64,000 bases of DNA from Dipylidium caninum (taxonomy: Eukaryota > Platyhelminthes > Cestoda > Cyclophyllidea > Dipylidiidae): NCBI GenBank assembly GCA_017562135.1, contig QEYB01001053.1, forward strand, positions 868,001 to 932,000. Direction: 5' to 3'. Every line of letters begins with the position of its first letter. Within the stretch, counting starts at the first letter, position 1. Below, in pieces: positions 28,871 to 39,712 of the stretch. Both the position numbers and the translations under genes were made by a program. The notes under the pieces are model-generated. The model was not told the DNA's origin. It saw only the letters and a program-made list of their open reading frames with translations, and did not search any database.

Positions 28871-31800
28871 AATCAACACCCATACATCGCAAAATGGTGG
28901 GAGTGACTTTCGACACCCACTCAAAAATACCCTCGATGAGTGTCAGCCCAATGGAATCTCTCGCCCAAAGGTTCTCATCACCCTCAACCCACCAATGGGG
29001 TTGTGCCATTTTCTAAAAAGGCTCTTGTCACCTCCTCAGTGAGTAAAGTGGCACCTCTGACACAATGGTAGGGCAAACGGGCTCAGATTCTTGCCTTATA
29101 AGCAGAGCTCTTTCACCCCGTTCAAAAACACAAACTAAGACTGTCAAAACCACTTTTAGGCAATGTCTCGTGCTAAGACGAACTCTGCGGCTTCGCTACT
29201 TACCAATGAGTGAACGGTAAATTTGTGAGTTTCGAGGTGGCAGCGTTTCCATCTCCATCATATATCGTCTGATCACACTTTCCTGTCTTTTTATACCTAC
29301 ATGACATCGCAGGTAGCGTTTTACGCTTCACCTTGACGCACCTCTCGTCGGTGTGTTTGTAAGACGTGACGCGGTGCATGATCTACTCATGATCGACTTC
29401 TCCGCGTTTATTTTCCTCCCTGACTGCGTGTGTAGCACAAAAAGAGTGTAATACGAGTGTATTTTGACTTTAGTAAATCTTGGCACGAAGTAAGTAAACA
29501 CTTCTTTTTTAAACTGTGACATGGGAAACTTGTAAAATCAGCTGTACCGGAAAGTTCTGTTTATCATTTAATATTTACATACCGACGTAGAAAATTAACC
29601 TAAGACGGAGTAGATTCACACGTTAGTCCTCAGCCATGGCAACTGATGAGGTTCATTTACGCCGCTGTATTTGACAGGAATTTCAAAAAGGCAAAAGTGC
29701 TACTGATAAATGTTGGAAATTTATTGAAAGTGTTTGGTAAAGGCACACTTTTTGTTAAGATTCGAAATATGTGAAAACATGTGATGTTGACTTTGTTGAG
29801 AAGCTACGTCGTGGGCGATCACTTTCCGCTGACGACGATGCCGTTGTTGAGAGCGTGTCGGGGCAAAGATCCTCCTCCTACAGCATCTGAGACCGCGGAA
29901 AGGCTCACTTCAGCCCAGCAAACCCTTTTCGGACTATATGCGGAGACTGGGAGTGGGGCGGATGAACCAGCCGAAACAAAATCGAACCCTTCTAGAAGGA
30001 AAAGGGTGTTACTTACTAAAAAGTGGTAAGAAAATAGACAAAGTGTGAAGGCGGAGAGCCTAACCCTCCCGCCTCTGAGCCTAATTTGACCCTGAATAAG
30101 AAAATCATGTGTGTATTGGAGGGGGGGGGGTAATCGAGCCCTCAAAAGAGATCAAAGGCTCCATTCGAAAAAGTCTTGTCGGCAAGGGGGCAATTTAGAG
30201 ACAGCAGTCGAAGAAAAGAGGCTGGTGGTGTTCAGAAGGGCGGAAGGACGCCCCACTGCCTCATGAGGATGCCAGGCTGCATGGTGCTTTTGCGGGACTC
30301 TTCGAGGAGTTGCGGAACGGGGCTGGAACATTCTGTCGCATCCACCGCATTCCGCGGACTGGGCACCCTCCCACCGTCATTTGTCTTTGTCCCTACAAAA
30401 CGGTTTGCAGCACAGAAGCTTTAAAGATGAAGACGCCAAACAAACACCGAGCCAATGTTCCGCATCGAGAGACGAACCGCCTTTCGTCTCCTTAGAGCAT
30501 CCGAGGCCGCGGAAGGCCTTAACTCAGCTGGCATTGGGGTGGAAATATTTCAAAGGGGTGTCACATGAATGAAGTGGAAAGAAAGTGGATGATCGAGTCG
30601 CCATGTGCACATACCTGCTTGCCTGTAAGAAATCTGTCTCCTTCTTGAACCCGATGGTGATGGCATTCCGCTGGTCACCCTCCTCTTCACAATGGCTCCT
30701 CTCGTATAGTTGGAAAGAATGCGGCGGGGAGAGCAGAAAACAAAGCAAAGAAGCGTTAAGTCGACACCACGGGGAAACCATGGGGCCTTCCAAGCCCTCC
30801 TAATGAGAGCACACATGACTTGCTTCACAGCCCTCTTGATCGGAAGACGGTGAGTGTGCACACCCACCGGTCTTACACGCCGCGCAGTTCGAGGCCACAG
30901 ACGTGGCACTTCTTACGGCGGTCACGAGGGCCACTGCGATGACAAACTCTTCCAAGGTTGTGGAGAAGGAGAGGAAGAAGGGATCCCAACTCCTCCCTCA
31001 ACTTCGTAACGGACCGGGTCGGAATGGACCGGCTGCTCACCACTGCGCGAAGGGATGGAAGACAGTCGTGTCGCCTTTTCACTGACGGATGGACGGACGG
31101 ATCCATGTTGAGAGGAGGTCCTCTTTGAAACAACATTGCGAAGCGCGCCCGCTAAGTCGCATTGTCCTCGTCTCTTCAAACTTCTGCGCCGGGCTCAACG
31201 CCTCCGTAACCACAAGCTTCTTGCACTTCCACCACCTTTGCGTCGCTCTTCAAGTGGGCAGATCTTCCAGCCCACGTGACTAAAATGACAGCTCCTGAGA
31301 GCGCGGAGGAGGAAGAGGGGGTGACCCGCATTTGTGAGATTTAACTTTTGTAACGACAATGAGAAATTCTGTTCCCACCAGCGGTTCGATGCATGTTCAG
31401 GCAGCACTAGTGGATAAGAAGTCAAGGAAAAAACCACCTCGAGGGTGCATCCCTCGTAAACTACGAAGGAGTTCGACTCTTTCAAATGGAACAGAAGGCA
31501 TTTTTTCAACAATCTGACAGCTGGCCACTTTATGTGCGTCAGAAAGCCCCTCACCCAAGTGAATGGCGCAGCAAAAGGCGATTGGTAAACAGTACGAAAA
31601 TATTGCAAACACACCCCATCGCCACATTTGTAGCCTCGAACTTTGATACAACGGAGTGTTTACAATAAAAAGTGTTCCCATAAACCCACTTTAAGTTGCC
31701 CACCGGACTTTTTGGGAAAGAATGACGGGGGCAGTCGTGGCAGACCAAGTCCAACGCGGAATGAGGAGTCAAAATACGGTTTTTTTTTCATCGCATACAT

Positions 31801-31887
31801 TCGTCGCACGAGCGCCTAAATAAAGTGCCACTCAAGTTGAGCTCGAGTTTTATCACAAAGCCACGAGTGTGCAGAGACACGCTAAAA
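28871..31887. other. Intergenic region, mostly unexplained
   Basis: Apart from a mariner N-terminal relic at 29635-29860, no gene was recognised. Open frames at 30550-31614 on both strands show no family motifs. A run of about 11 G lies at 30121-30131. Diverged short repeats (29882-29914 and 30496-30529) are noted separately. Confidence 0.4.
29635..29860 (+). mobile_element. Mariner transposase N-terminal relic
   Basis: From the ATG at 29636 one frame reads MATDEVHLRRCI, then after a stop QEFQKGKSATDKC. A second frame gives VFGKGTLFVKIRN, and a third DVDFVEKLRRGRSLSADDDAVVE. In order these match the mariner N-terminus (VHLRHCMLxEFxKG--AxEAxxNI--VFGEGT-S-RT--KF--GDFDLED-RSGRP-E-DDDAL). Stops and frame changes make it nonfunctional. 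The similarity ends after the first HTH, so it is truncated. It is a different copy from the element in the HDAC3 intron. Confidence 0.7.
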
Positions 31888-32618
31888 TGGCGTTGCCACC
31901 GCTCTCTAAGGGTTTCCTGGCACCCTCAGGACGTTTGCCTTCTGCTCGATGGAATTTCACCTCTCTGTTGTCCTTGGCAATGCGGAAGTCAGCTTTTTTA
32001 ACAATGTATAACACTGCGAGTAGGTTGTGGTGAAGTGAAGTGAAGTGAGGTGAGACGAGACGAGACGAGGTGAGGTAAGAGCAGGTGGCATGCAGAATCG
32101 GTTTGGAGAGGGGCAGTGGGATCGAATGGCTCGACACTGACTGACTGATAAGTCGACGTTGGGTCCGGCGAACCTGTCTGTGCCTGGGGGGAAAGGAGGA
32201 TCACGGCCAGCTGACATGAGCACTCGACGACGGCGGTTGAGGTGGGTGGCGAAGGCAACGGCTGACGGGCAGAGGAGGCGAGGGGGCGTTGGAAAATGGG
32301 ACGACGCAGTGTCCCATGTGGCTGCGGGAAGACGGGCTGTCTTGCCAGACTGCTAGACTGCGCCTCCTCCACTCTCTTCTCCACATCGTCGAGATGAGTG
32401 CTGGCGAGTTGTCTAGAGTGTGCGTGTCGATGACAGGGGAATGGGACTCGGACTGGGATATCATGAGAAGCTGTCAACCGTTGCCGTGGGTGGCTTCAGC
32501 ATGATTGAGATGGAGCAGACTGCTGAGACTCGACGTCATGCTGAACGAGCACTCACCGTGTTGTGGGCAGTGGAGCCGATTGCCAATCCGTCAACTTTTC
32601 ACTTCTCCTTCCTCCTTC
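31888..32618. repeat. Interspersed ~0.7-kb repeat, copy 2
   Basis: Second copy of the repeat at 23786-24525, same orientation, 8 kb away. Carries a shorter GTGAG/ACGAG block (about 32030-32077) and a ~20-nt insertion before it. From GTGGCATGCAGAATCGG to the end the copies are nearly identical except for single-base length differences in homopolymers. Intergenic position. Confidence 0.85.
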
Positions 32619-33250
32619 GCTGAAGGTCAACCTTTTGTCTAAGTTCGTAGAGCACTTGGCCAAAAGGACGCCCCACCTCTCAAAAATTGTCAGCCTCATC
32701 CGCGTCACAACCGTCGCGTGACATGGCACGCGTGGTAGCATAGACGGGTCTCCCCGCCTCAAAGAGTTTAGGGTGGGAAATGCTATTTAGGGGACTCTCG
32801 CCCCTGCCTCTCAATCAGTTGGCATCTTCGTAAACACCACACGCCTAAATGTAAAGGCGCTCATGGGTATATCACTAAATTAACTGACGGCAACGTGCTT
32901 TCCCCTCCTCGTAACTGCCTTCCGTTTTTTGCTGCCTTATTAAACAACCCTGTGATCGCCATCGTCTAATTCAGAGACTACACTTTGAAAGGAACACGAT
33001 ATTATTAATGAGACTTGGGAAAGTAGTCCAAGAAGCAGAAACTTCTATAAAATCCATAGTAAAACAAATAGCTGCAGTTTTATTTCGGGTATAAGAAAGT
33101 GAATAAACTCTAGGTCTAACTCGACAATGTGAAAGTAGTGTTTACGCCAATAGCCTCATTGCCTCTGAAGACAGACCAAAATGCGGAATCATCTTTCTCA
33201 AAGATCGCCGGAAAGCCCGGGGAAGGCTACATTTGGCGGAAGAAGACGTA
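32619..33250. other. Region downstream of CAMKMT, possibly containing its last exon
   Basis: Minus-strand sequence at 33125-33245 has an open frame after a plausible acceptor (AATGTAG) that could encode the CAMKMT C-terminus (reads FEKDDSAFWSVF), but the match is weak. Nothing else recognised. Confidence 0.3.
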
Positions 33251-33259
33251 CTATCCAGC

Positions 33260-35250
33260 GAAATCGTTCACACACCTCAACCGAGGACGCGAGATCCACA
33301 CAAACGCCTTCAGCGTGGCACCGCGTCGAGGAGCAAGTGCCAAGAACAGGGAGCCTGGACGTTGGAGAGCAGGACAGTCAATGCATCGTAGAAGCCCTCC
33401 ATGGGTAGCGGTAAAAGAAGAGAAGTAGAAACAGTCCCGCAGCAATCACAATCAAAGGAATTGCGCCAGTCGGCGTGGTCCTCTGGAAGGTTATGTCTAT
33501 AAGTAAAGCAAATGAGGAAGTTTACTTTCCTTTCTACTAAGCATCCATTTATTAGTTGATGTTATAAATCCGGCAAACTAAAATTGGTAACCATATTCTG
33601 GTAGCGTCCTTATTTCCCACTCTCATCGAGTGGAAAAAAAGTAGGTTTCGCAAAAACGGCTAAGGTCCCATAATTTGAAGTTCCCCGTTAAAACACATAT
33701 GAACTTCTACCATATTCACAATCGCGGTGAAACAAAAATTAACACAATATAGGCCTGACATTTTACATTTCATTAATTGAAAGAATGGTTAAAAGAAAAC
33801 TTGAGTCTTTAAGTAAAATGCGAACTCGAGCACACAGCTCCAACCCTCAAAACAAAAGAGCCACATGTTCGGAAAAGGATATGAGCAAGACAGTAAGCGC
33901 CACTAAATTGGCGAACACTCGACAAATCACGCATAACTACAACATCATTTTCTCGATGGGTTCACCTTAACGACAATGATCTGCAGACAACAGATTCCGT
34001 CTTGCCGTCTTAATTATCACAAGCGACACATTTTAATGTCAAAGTCAAGTGATGTTCAAAATAAGATCAAGGAAAATGCTGATACCTCGCAGTGGCTTTA
34101 TCCTATGGCGCATATCGAACAAGACAAAGGTAGTGAGCGGCTCACAATTTATAGGCTGCAAAATTTTTCTATCTACGAAACAAGACAATTGAAGTACATC
34201 AAATTTAAATAGATACGGATTAAAAAAACCGTGGGTCAACAAACGACCAAGTAACGAGAAAAATAACTATTTAGCCCTAAAGAAGGGTATTTTAATTAAT
34301 TTTTCCGTTAATGAACCTAATGTCCACTTGGCCACTTCGAATTTGCATAAAATGAAAGACAGCAAAAAAATCCAGTACAGCAGTTGGACCACCATTGAAT
34401 GTCTCAGAGCAGCAAACCGAGGATTTATCGCCTACGGATTCCACGGATTATTTGACAAGGTAAAATTAATCATTGAATTTTTAAAGGAATAACGATTATT
34501 TTGCAGTGTAAATCTGCATTTATTCCACAGCTCTAAGAAAGTACGTTAAAGCGTACGCAATATCTAATGCATTGTTCTCGGAACAACGTATAATTGCATG
34601 CGAATTCACTAAATACTATGACCAGTAATAATATAAGAAAAATAACCTTTTCTTACTCCTCATCAACGCTTTCAGTCCACCTAAGAATCGCAGTTTCAAA
34701 CTTTGACATTGCACTTGCTAGGCCAAAATTTTTAGGACACTTCGCAGGCTGCGAACGCAATCCTCGTTTGCCGTCAGTTAAGGCCAAATATTCTATCTCG
34801 GCGTAAGCGGAGGCCATTGCGAGACCACCTACGCCAAGGCTTCCAGCCGCCAACTCCACTACACGTTGACAAGTAGAAGGGAGCAAAAGAAAGTTGAGGT
34901 GAGGCTGATTGACTCAAAAACATGTGCGCAAGCAGAAGTTCGCATGGCCAGATAGAAACGGCGACACCGGTCCGATCAAACCCGACTAATTCTTCCAAAG
35001 TGCATAGTCGTGGGGGAATTTTCGGTATGCCAAGAAGTAGGGATTGTGGTGACTGGAATTCTGGGAATTTTCTAGGAGAAAGTCGCCAAAAGGCAGCGGT
35101 AGTGGACTCATTAACGAGGGTAATATCAAAAAGGCCAAAAACATCGGCGGAGGTAAGACAATTCAAGCTCTTGTTGGCCGGTAACAAAACGTTTTCGTTA
35201 CGCAGTCTCGAAGAAGACGCCATCGTTGCTTTAGAAGGGTCTTCATTCAT
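33260..35250 (-). CDS. CAMKMT: Calmodulin-lysine N-methyltransferase, frame-disrupted
   Basis: Class I methyltransferase that trimethylates a lysine of calmodulin. A 5' exon from about 35250 holds GFDRTGVAVSIWPCELLLA, matching the family FDNTGNVCIWPSEEVLA block. It runs into VVELAAGSLGVGGLAMASA and YLALTDG (SAM motif I and acidic loop) and ILRWTESVDEE, ending at a GTAAG donor near 34657. A second exon begins about 33499 with IPLIVIAA / DCFYFSSF (family DIVMCADCLF) and then LFLALAPRRGATLKAF (family FAPRRGNTLNQF). Two frame problems occur. Near 34860-34890 the frame changes (a 55-nt intron is an alternative). At 33436-33438 one extra C in a CCC run breaks the AADC motif. The start and the last exon are unsure. 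Either a real gene with assembly indels or a decaying copy. Confidence 0.72.
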
Positions 35251-37230
35251 TAACCGAAGAAAAACTGTAAAGAGAAATTAGTGTATTTCCCTCTAACTAA
35301 CAGGACTTAAAATATCGAAGAAGGTTTAAGGTGAATATAGAGCTAAAAAGACAAACTCTAGCGAAGGATAAATTTAGAAGTGGCGTCCGATAAATACAAA
35401 GTTACATAGGGACAAACAGATTAAGCTCATTTAAAAAGCATGTGTGAGAAAGGGGCAGTGTGGATAGTATAAAGCTAAAAAGGGGCCCTGGATGCAAGGT
35501 AAACAAGCGAGTCCAGGCACACACTGGCGAGTCACCAAACCGCAGTTGCAGATAGCCAGAGAAACGGCAATGATTTGGCCAATTAAGTTTATTTCTATCT
35601 TAGGTGTTTCGAGAAAAAGACAACAAACTTTTTGAAGCTTTTTTCTTAAAAAAATCCTAAAAAGTAATTCCGGCTGCAAAAAAAACCTTTTGCTGAATTG
35701 GGGTAACCGTTTTCGAAATGTGATCGTTTTCTGGCAAATATTAAGTCCAACAGATATTTACCAAGAGACACACATGATCTGAACCCATTTATATAGTGGG
35801 ACCACAGGCCTCTCCGGTTAGACCTACGATTCCGGAGAGTTGTGATTCTAAACAAAACCGCTTCGAATGCGAGAAAAAACTTCTCAATTGTCTCTCAGGA
35901 ACTACGGAGGCATCAAAATGTATACATAATACTTCCGACTCTATTCTAATGAATGCAAACCGAGCCAATGGTGAGAGCGGTGAGATAAATCATAAGAGAA
36001 AGCTGAATGATCTCAAAGTCAAAAGGCTAAAAGCTAACATCATATATTCACAAAATGAAAGTTCGGGACACTTCAACATCACGGCTCAAAAAATAAAGCC
36101 TTAGGTTTCAGTAACGAGGCAAGTTGCCATAAGATTCTATTGTACCTGCAGAGAAAGGTGCCGCGCAACAAACAAGCGAGTTGGCGATAGAAATTAAATT
36201 GGCGTAAAGGAGGACAGGCAGTGCGCCAGAAGCAACGGAGATAAATGCAAATTAGAAATAATTCGATAAAGTTTCTTTCCAAAATTTTTTAAACGCAACA
36301 GTCTAGGGAGAGGAAAAGAATCGGAATCTATTGAGGATGATCGAGAAAAAATAATAGTGCGGAGGAAAGAGCCTTATTGTTTTCGTGAAACGATTTGTAG
36401 GGTATCGATTTAAGGATAAAAATGATCCCGATCAATAAAAAGGGAGGTATGACGAATTTGGGAAATAAAAATATTTGGAACATTCCAAACATGCCTTCTC
36501 GCGCCATTGCATTGGACCCCAGAGCTATGGTGGCCAAAATAAGTAATTAAGGCGAGTTAGGAAAACACCGAGTAAAAGAAAGTGTTGAGCAACGGAAGCG
36601 ATAAGGAGCGCCCGAAAAGAAAGAATGCGAGCAAAATGTACTATAACAAAAGACCTTTTGCATTAGTTCGGTAGTTTGGCAGCACTTATTTGGTAGGATA
36701 CCACAGGAAGCAGGAGTTGAATATGTTACAATTCAGCATTCATTCAAAAATTAAGTGTCAAAATGTTGGAGCAAACAACTCTATATAATAAACAACGAGA
36801 GAATGTGCTATATTATGTGCAGTCAATGGGTATCGGGCTGGAAAAGGGAGCCAATTACGACCTTGAAAATTTCTTTTAATTGTTCTCAACCTTAAATTGT
36901 GTTCCAATTTCGGCATTTTCTATTGGCCAATCGCGAATCAAGACAGTAAACCTGCCCGGCTTTCGTCGCCGGCCTCGTACGCATTCGCTGTAGCTATGCC
37001 CTGAATCTCAAACCGGTTCAGGAAATGCCACTTCTTAATCGTTCCAAGCCACTATCTCCCTCTGCCAGCATTGGACAAAACACCTAACAATCACGCTAAG
37101 TACGAAATATTTCCATTCTCATGTTTAGACCGGTTGTCTCCATTCCTATAGTGGCAAAGTTAACAATACCTGATGTTTGCACTGACTATGTAAATAGCCT
37201 TAACTATAGCATAGTCGTTTTCTAGCCATT
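35251..37230. other. Unexplained AT-rich stretch between CAMKMT and MAP2K
   Basis: Open frames at 35796-36104 (+) and 36328-36537 (-, with a hydrophobic stretch FVIPPFLLIGIIFILK) have no recognisable relatives. The 5' exons of the MAP2K gene may lie here. Nothing firm. Confidence 0.35.
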
Positions 37231-37231
37231 C

Positions 37232-39558
37232 ACCGCACTAGATCTGGTCAACGAGGGTGAATTGGGCCATGGGAACTTTTGCATTCGTCCAGAAAATGAG
37301 GCATAGAAAACTTAATTGTTCAATGGCAGTGAAAGTAAGACATGTTGCCTCTGCGTCAAGCACCCTAGATTGTCCGTTCAGTGTTGAATGAACGTGAGAA
37401 GAACAAGTCGTTGAAAGACCTGCACATTATCATGAAGTCCAAATTCGAGCGCATTGTTACGTTCTACGGTGCGATCTTTCACGAGAGTGAATGCTGGATC
37501 TGCATGGAGCTAATGGACTCCTCCTCGACAAATTTTACAAAATTGTCTATTTGGAGCGCAAATCGTCGATCCCCGAGGCTGTGCTTGCCAAGATTTACCG
37601 TCGCTGTTAGTTGTCATTGCTTTCTCCTCAATCTCTTGCGTTTGACAGCATTTAGAGTAGAATACCTCCCTGTTCAGATTAGCCCTTTTAGGGTAGAAAC
37701 GAATTGCCTTGTGTGATTATTTAGTTCGACGAGGAGAGCCGTTAGACTCACTTGACTAGACCAGGCTGTAAAGTCGTTTGACGAAGTGCGAATTAGCCCT
37801 ACCGTTGGGTGGTCGTTGGGCAGTAAGAGGGAGGCCAAGTACTTATAAGTCTTCTTTTCTTTGTCATCTTCAGATCGTGTCGGCTTTTGAACTACCTGAA
37901 GTGTGAACTTCAATGTCATCCATAGAGGTTCGTGGTCGTTGCTCTTCTTGTTGTTTTAGCGGTTTGGTGCAGGTCGTTTAGTGCAAACGGTGGCCTGTTT
38001 CCCTGTTTGGTTGAGGTTTTGTTGAGAATATTCAATACTTCCACGTGATCTTGTTGATGGTGACTGACATTCTTTTACATGTATGCACACACACACACAC
38101 TCAGGTAGAGGTGTGTATACATAAACGTTTATGCGTCTTTTAAATAGGCTCCTGCGAAAGTGCTGTTAGTCGAGAATGACTTTTTTGATCATGGCCTCTC
38201 CACGTCGCTCGCCAAGTCTAACATGCTAACGAAGTGGGCGCGTGCTTAGCATAGATTTGCGAAGACAAGGCCATTTTTCGCCTAACATGGGGGTGTTCTG
38301 ACGGTTAATTGGAGCCTTACCTTGGAAGCCTATTTCAGTTTTGTTGCGCAGCCCTGATCATCTTCCATAATCTCTTTTTTAGGCTAGTGGTAAATCCTGT
38401 TGGCCAAGGCCTCACACGCGGTAATTGCGGCCACAAAATTGCGTGTGAATGTGGTTGATGTGTGGTTAGGTTATTACCAAGCGCGGGCTAACCAAATTTT
38501 GGGTGATGTGGCACGCTTTACTCTCGGTTGCGAGTCGTTAATGTGCCTTGGAGATTGAGGCTAATGCTGTCTACATTGTCCACCTGCAGACGTTGAAACC
38601 CTCCAACGTGCTTATTAACAAGGGTGGGGATGTAAAGCTCTGTGATTTCGGCATCTCCGGCGACCTCGTTAACAGTCTGGCCATGACCAAAGATGTGGAT
38701 GTAAGCCGTACATGGCGGTAAGGCGTTCTCCTGCCTTTCGTGTCGTTGATGTGCTCCACGCCTTTTATTGTGTGTGAGGGAGGTGATGCCTCGCGACTGC
38801 ACGGATGGCTTCTGTGTGTCTGTGTGGAACAGTTTGTCTGCGTGCAGGCCCTGGTGTTGTGTGTGTGTGTGTGTGTGCTGTGGTTTGTGCGCAGTGGAGG
38901 TGGAGGTGGACGGCGGAGATGTGAAGTCTACCGACGTGTCTTCTGCCAACGTGGATTTGGTGCATTTTCAGCCAGAGCGGATAAACTCCGGATCTCATGT
39001 CGCACGGCTATGACGTGCGTTCGGACGTGTGGAGTTTGGGCATTAGTTTGGTGGAATTGGCCACCGGTCGATTCCCCTACCCCTCGTGGCGGTCGCCCTT
39101 CCACCAGTTGCAGTCCGTGCTACAGTCGCCCTCGCCCCAACTGCCGCCAGACGAGGAGGTGTCGCCGCCCTTCTCGGCAGCAATGCGTGAATTCGTTGAT
39201 GCCTGTCTTCAGAAGGATCTGAAGAAAACGCCCCAAATATGCTGCTCTTATGGTACCTTATGGGTTGCAATTCACATTTATCGTCATGTGGTGCCTCGCC
39301 TTATGCAGTGAGCTCATAGCGAGAGTGTTTTTCGTTTGTTATTTCGGTCAGCCTCGTTTGGCGACGTGAGCGTTGCGCATCTTGTCAGATCAGGCTTGTG
39401 GCAGTGCGATGGTGGAGGTGGGAATGTGGTATTTAGGCCTTTGCTTTCCTACCCCGACAGGAGTTGCCATGGTACGTGGAGGCGATGCATCGGAAGAGGA
39501 TTTGGGCGCCTACTTCACAGTCGTTCTGGAGTCCGCGTCTGAGACTGCGCCATTTTAA
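37232..39558 (+). CDS. MAP2K6: MAP kinase kinase, MKK3/6 type, with multiple frame breaks
   Basis: Dual-specificity kinase that activates p38 MAP kinases. Exons: up to 37334 ([13 protein letters not shown] glycine loop; KMRHRK; MAVK with the catalytic Lys), 37369 to about 37604 ([21 protein letters not shown]), 38590-38717 ([20 protein letters not shown] with DFG; activation-loop Ser and Thr retained), 38972-39252 ([30 protein letters not shown]), and a probable last exon ending at 39558. KPSNVLIN and PSPQLP favour MKK3/6 over MKK4. The exon preceding the HRD motif was not found. At least six one-base indels interrupt otherwise conserved sequence: 37277-37280, 37518-37527, 38595, 38695-38698, 38991-38998, 39225-39228. 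As written it cannot encode a full kinase. Assembly error or an unprocessed pseudogene. Confidence 0.8.
38086..38100. repeat. (CA)n microsatellite
   Basis: About 7.5 CA units within a MAP2K intron. Confidence 0.9.
38856..38877. repeat. (GT)n microsatellite in MAP2K intron
   Basis: About 11 GT units in the 254-nt intron 38718-38971, between the activation-loop exon and the PERI exon. Confidence 0.9.
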
Positions 39559-39589
39559 GAGTGTCTCTCCCACTTCTCTGTTGCCCCAT

Positions 39590-39712
39590 ATTGTTGCTAT
39601 TATTCTTATTATTACCATTATCATCATTATTATTGCAGTTCTTATGGTTATTGTCACCGTTGCCGTTGCCTGTTGTTGCTGTTGTTGTTGTTGTTTGTTG
39701 TTGTTTATTTGC
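39590..39712. repeat. Low-complexity TTA/TTG-rich tract
   Basis: Trinucleotide-like run of ATT/TTA followed by TTGCTG/TTG units just after the MAP2K stop. It produces long hydrophobic open frames that are not genes. Confidence 0.8.

Noticed and set aside
29050..29125. tRNA-like look of a short stretch after the AAMDC gene
   Set aside because: No consistent D, anticodon and T arms could be paired and there is no GTTCGA-type T loop.
38740..39222. 160-codon frame through the GT-repeat intron of MAP2K
   Set aside because: It reads through a microsatellite-bearing intron; the splice 38717/38972 joins conserved PYMA and PERI motifs in phase once the G-run indel is allowed.
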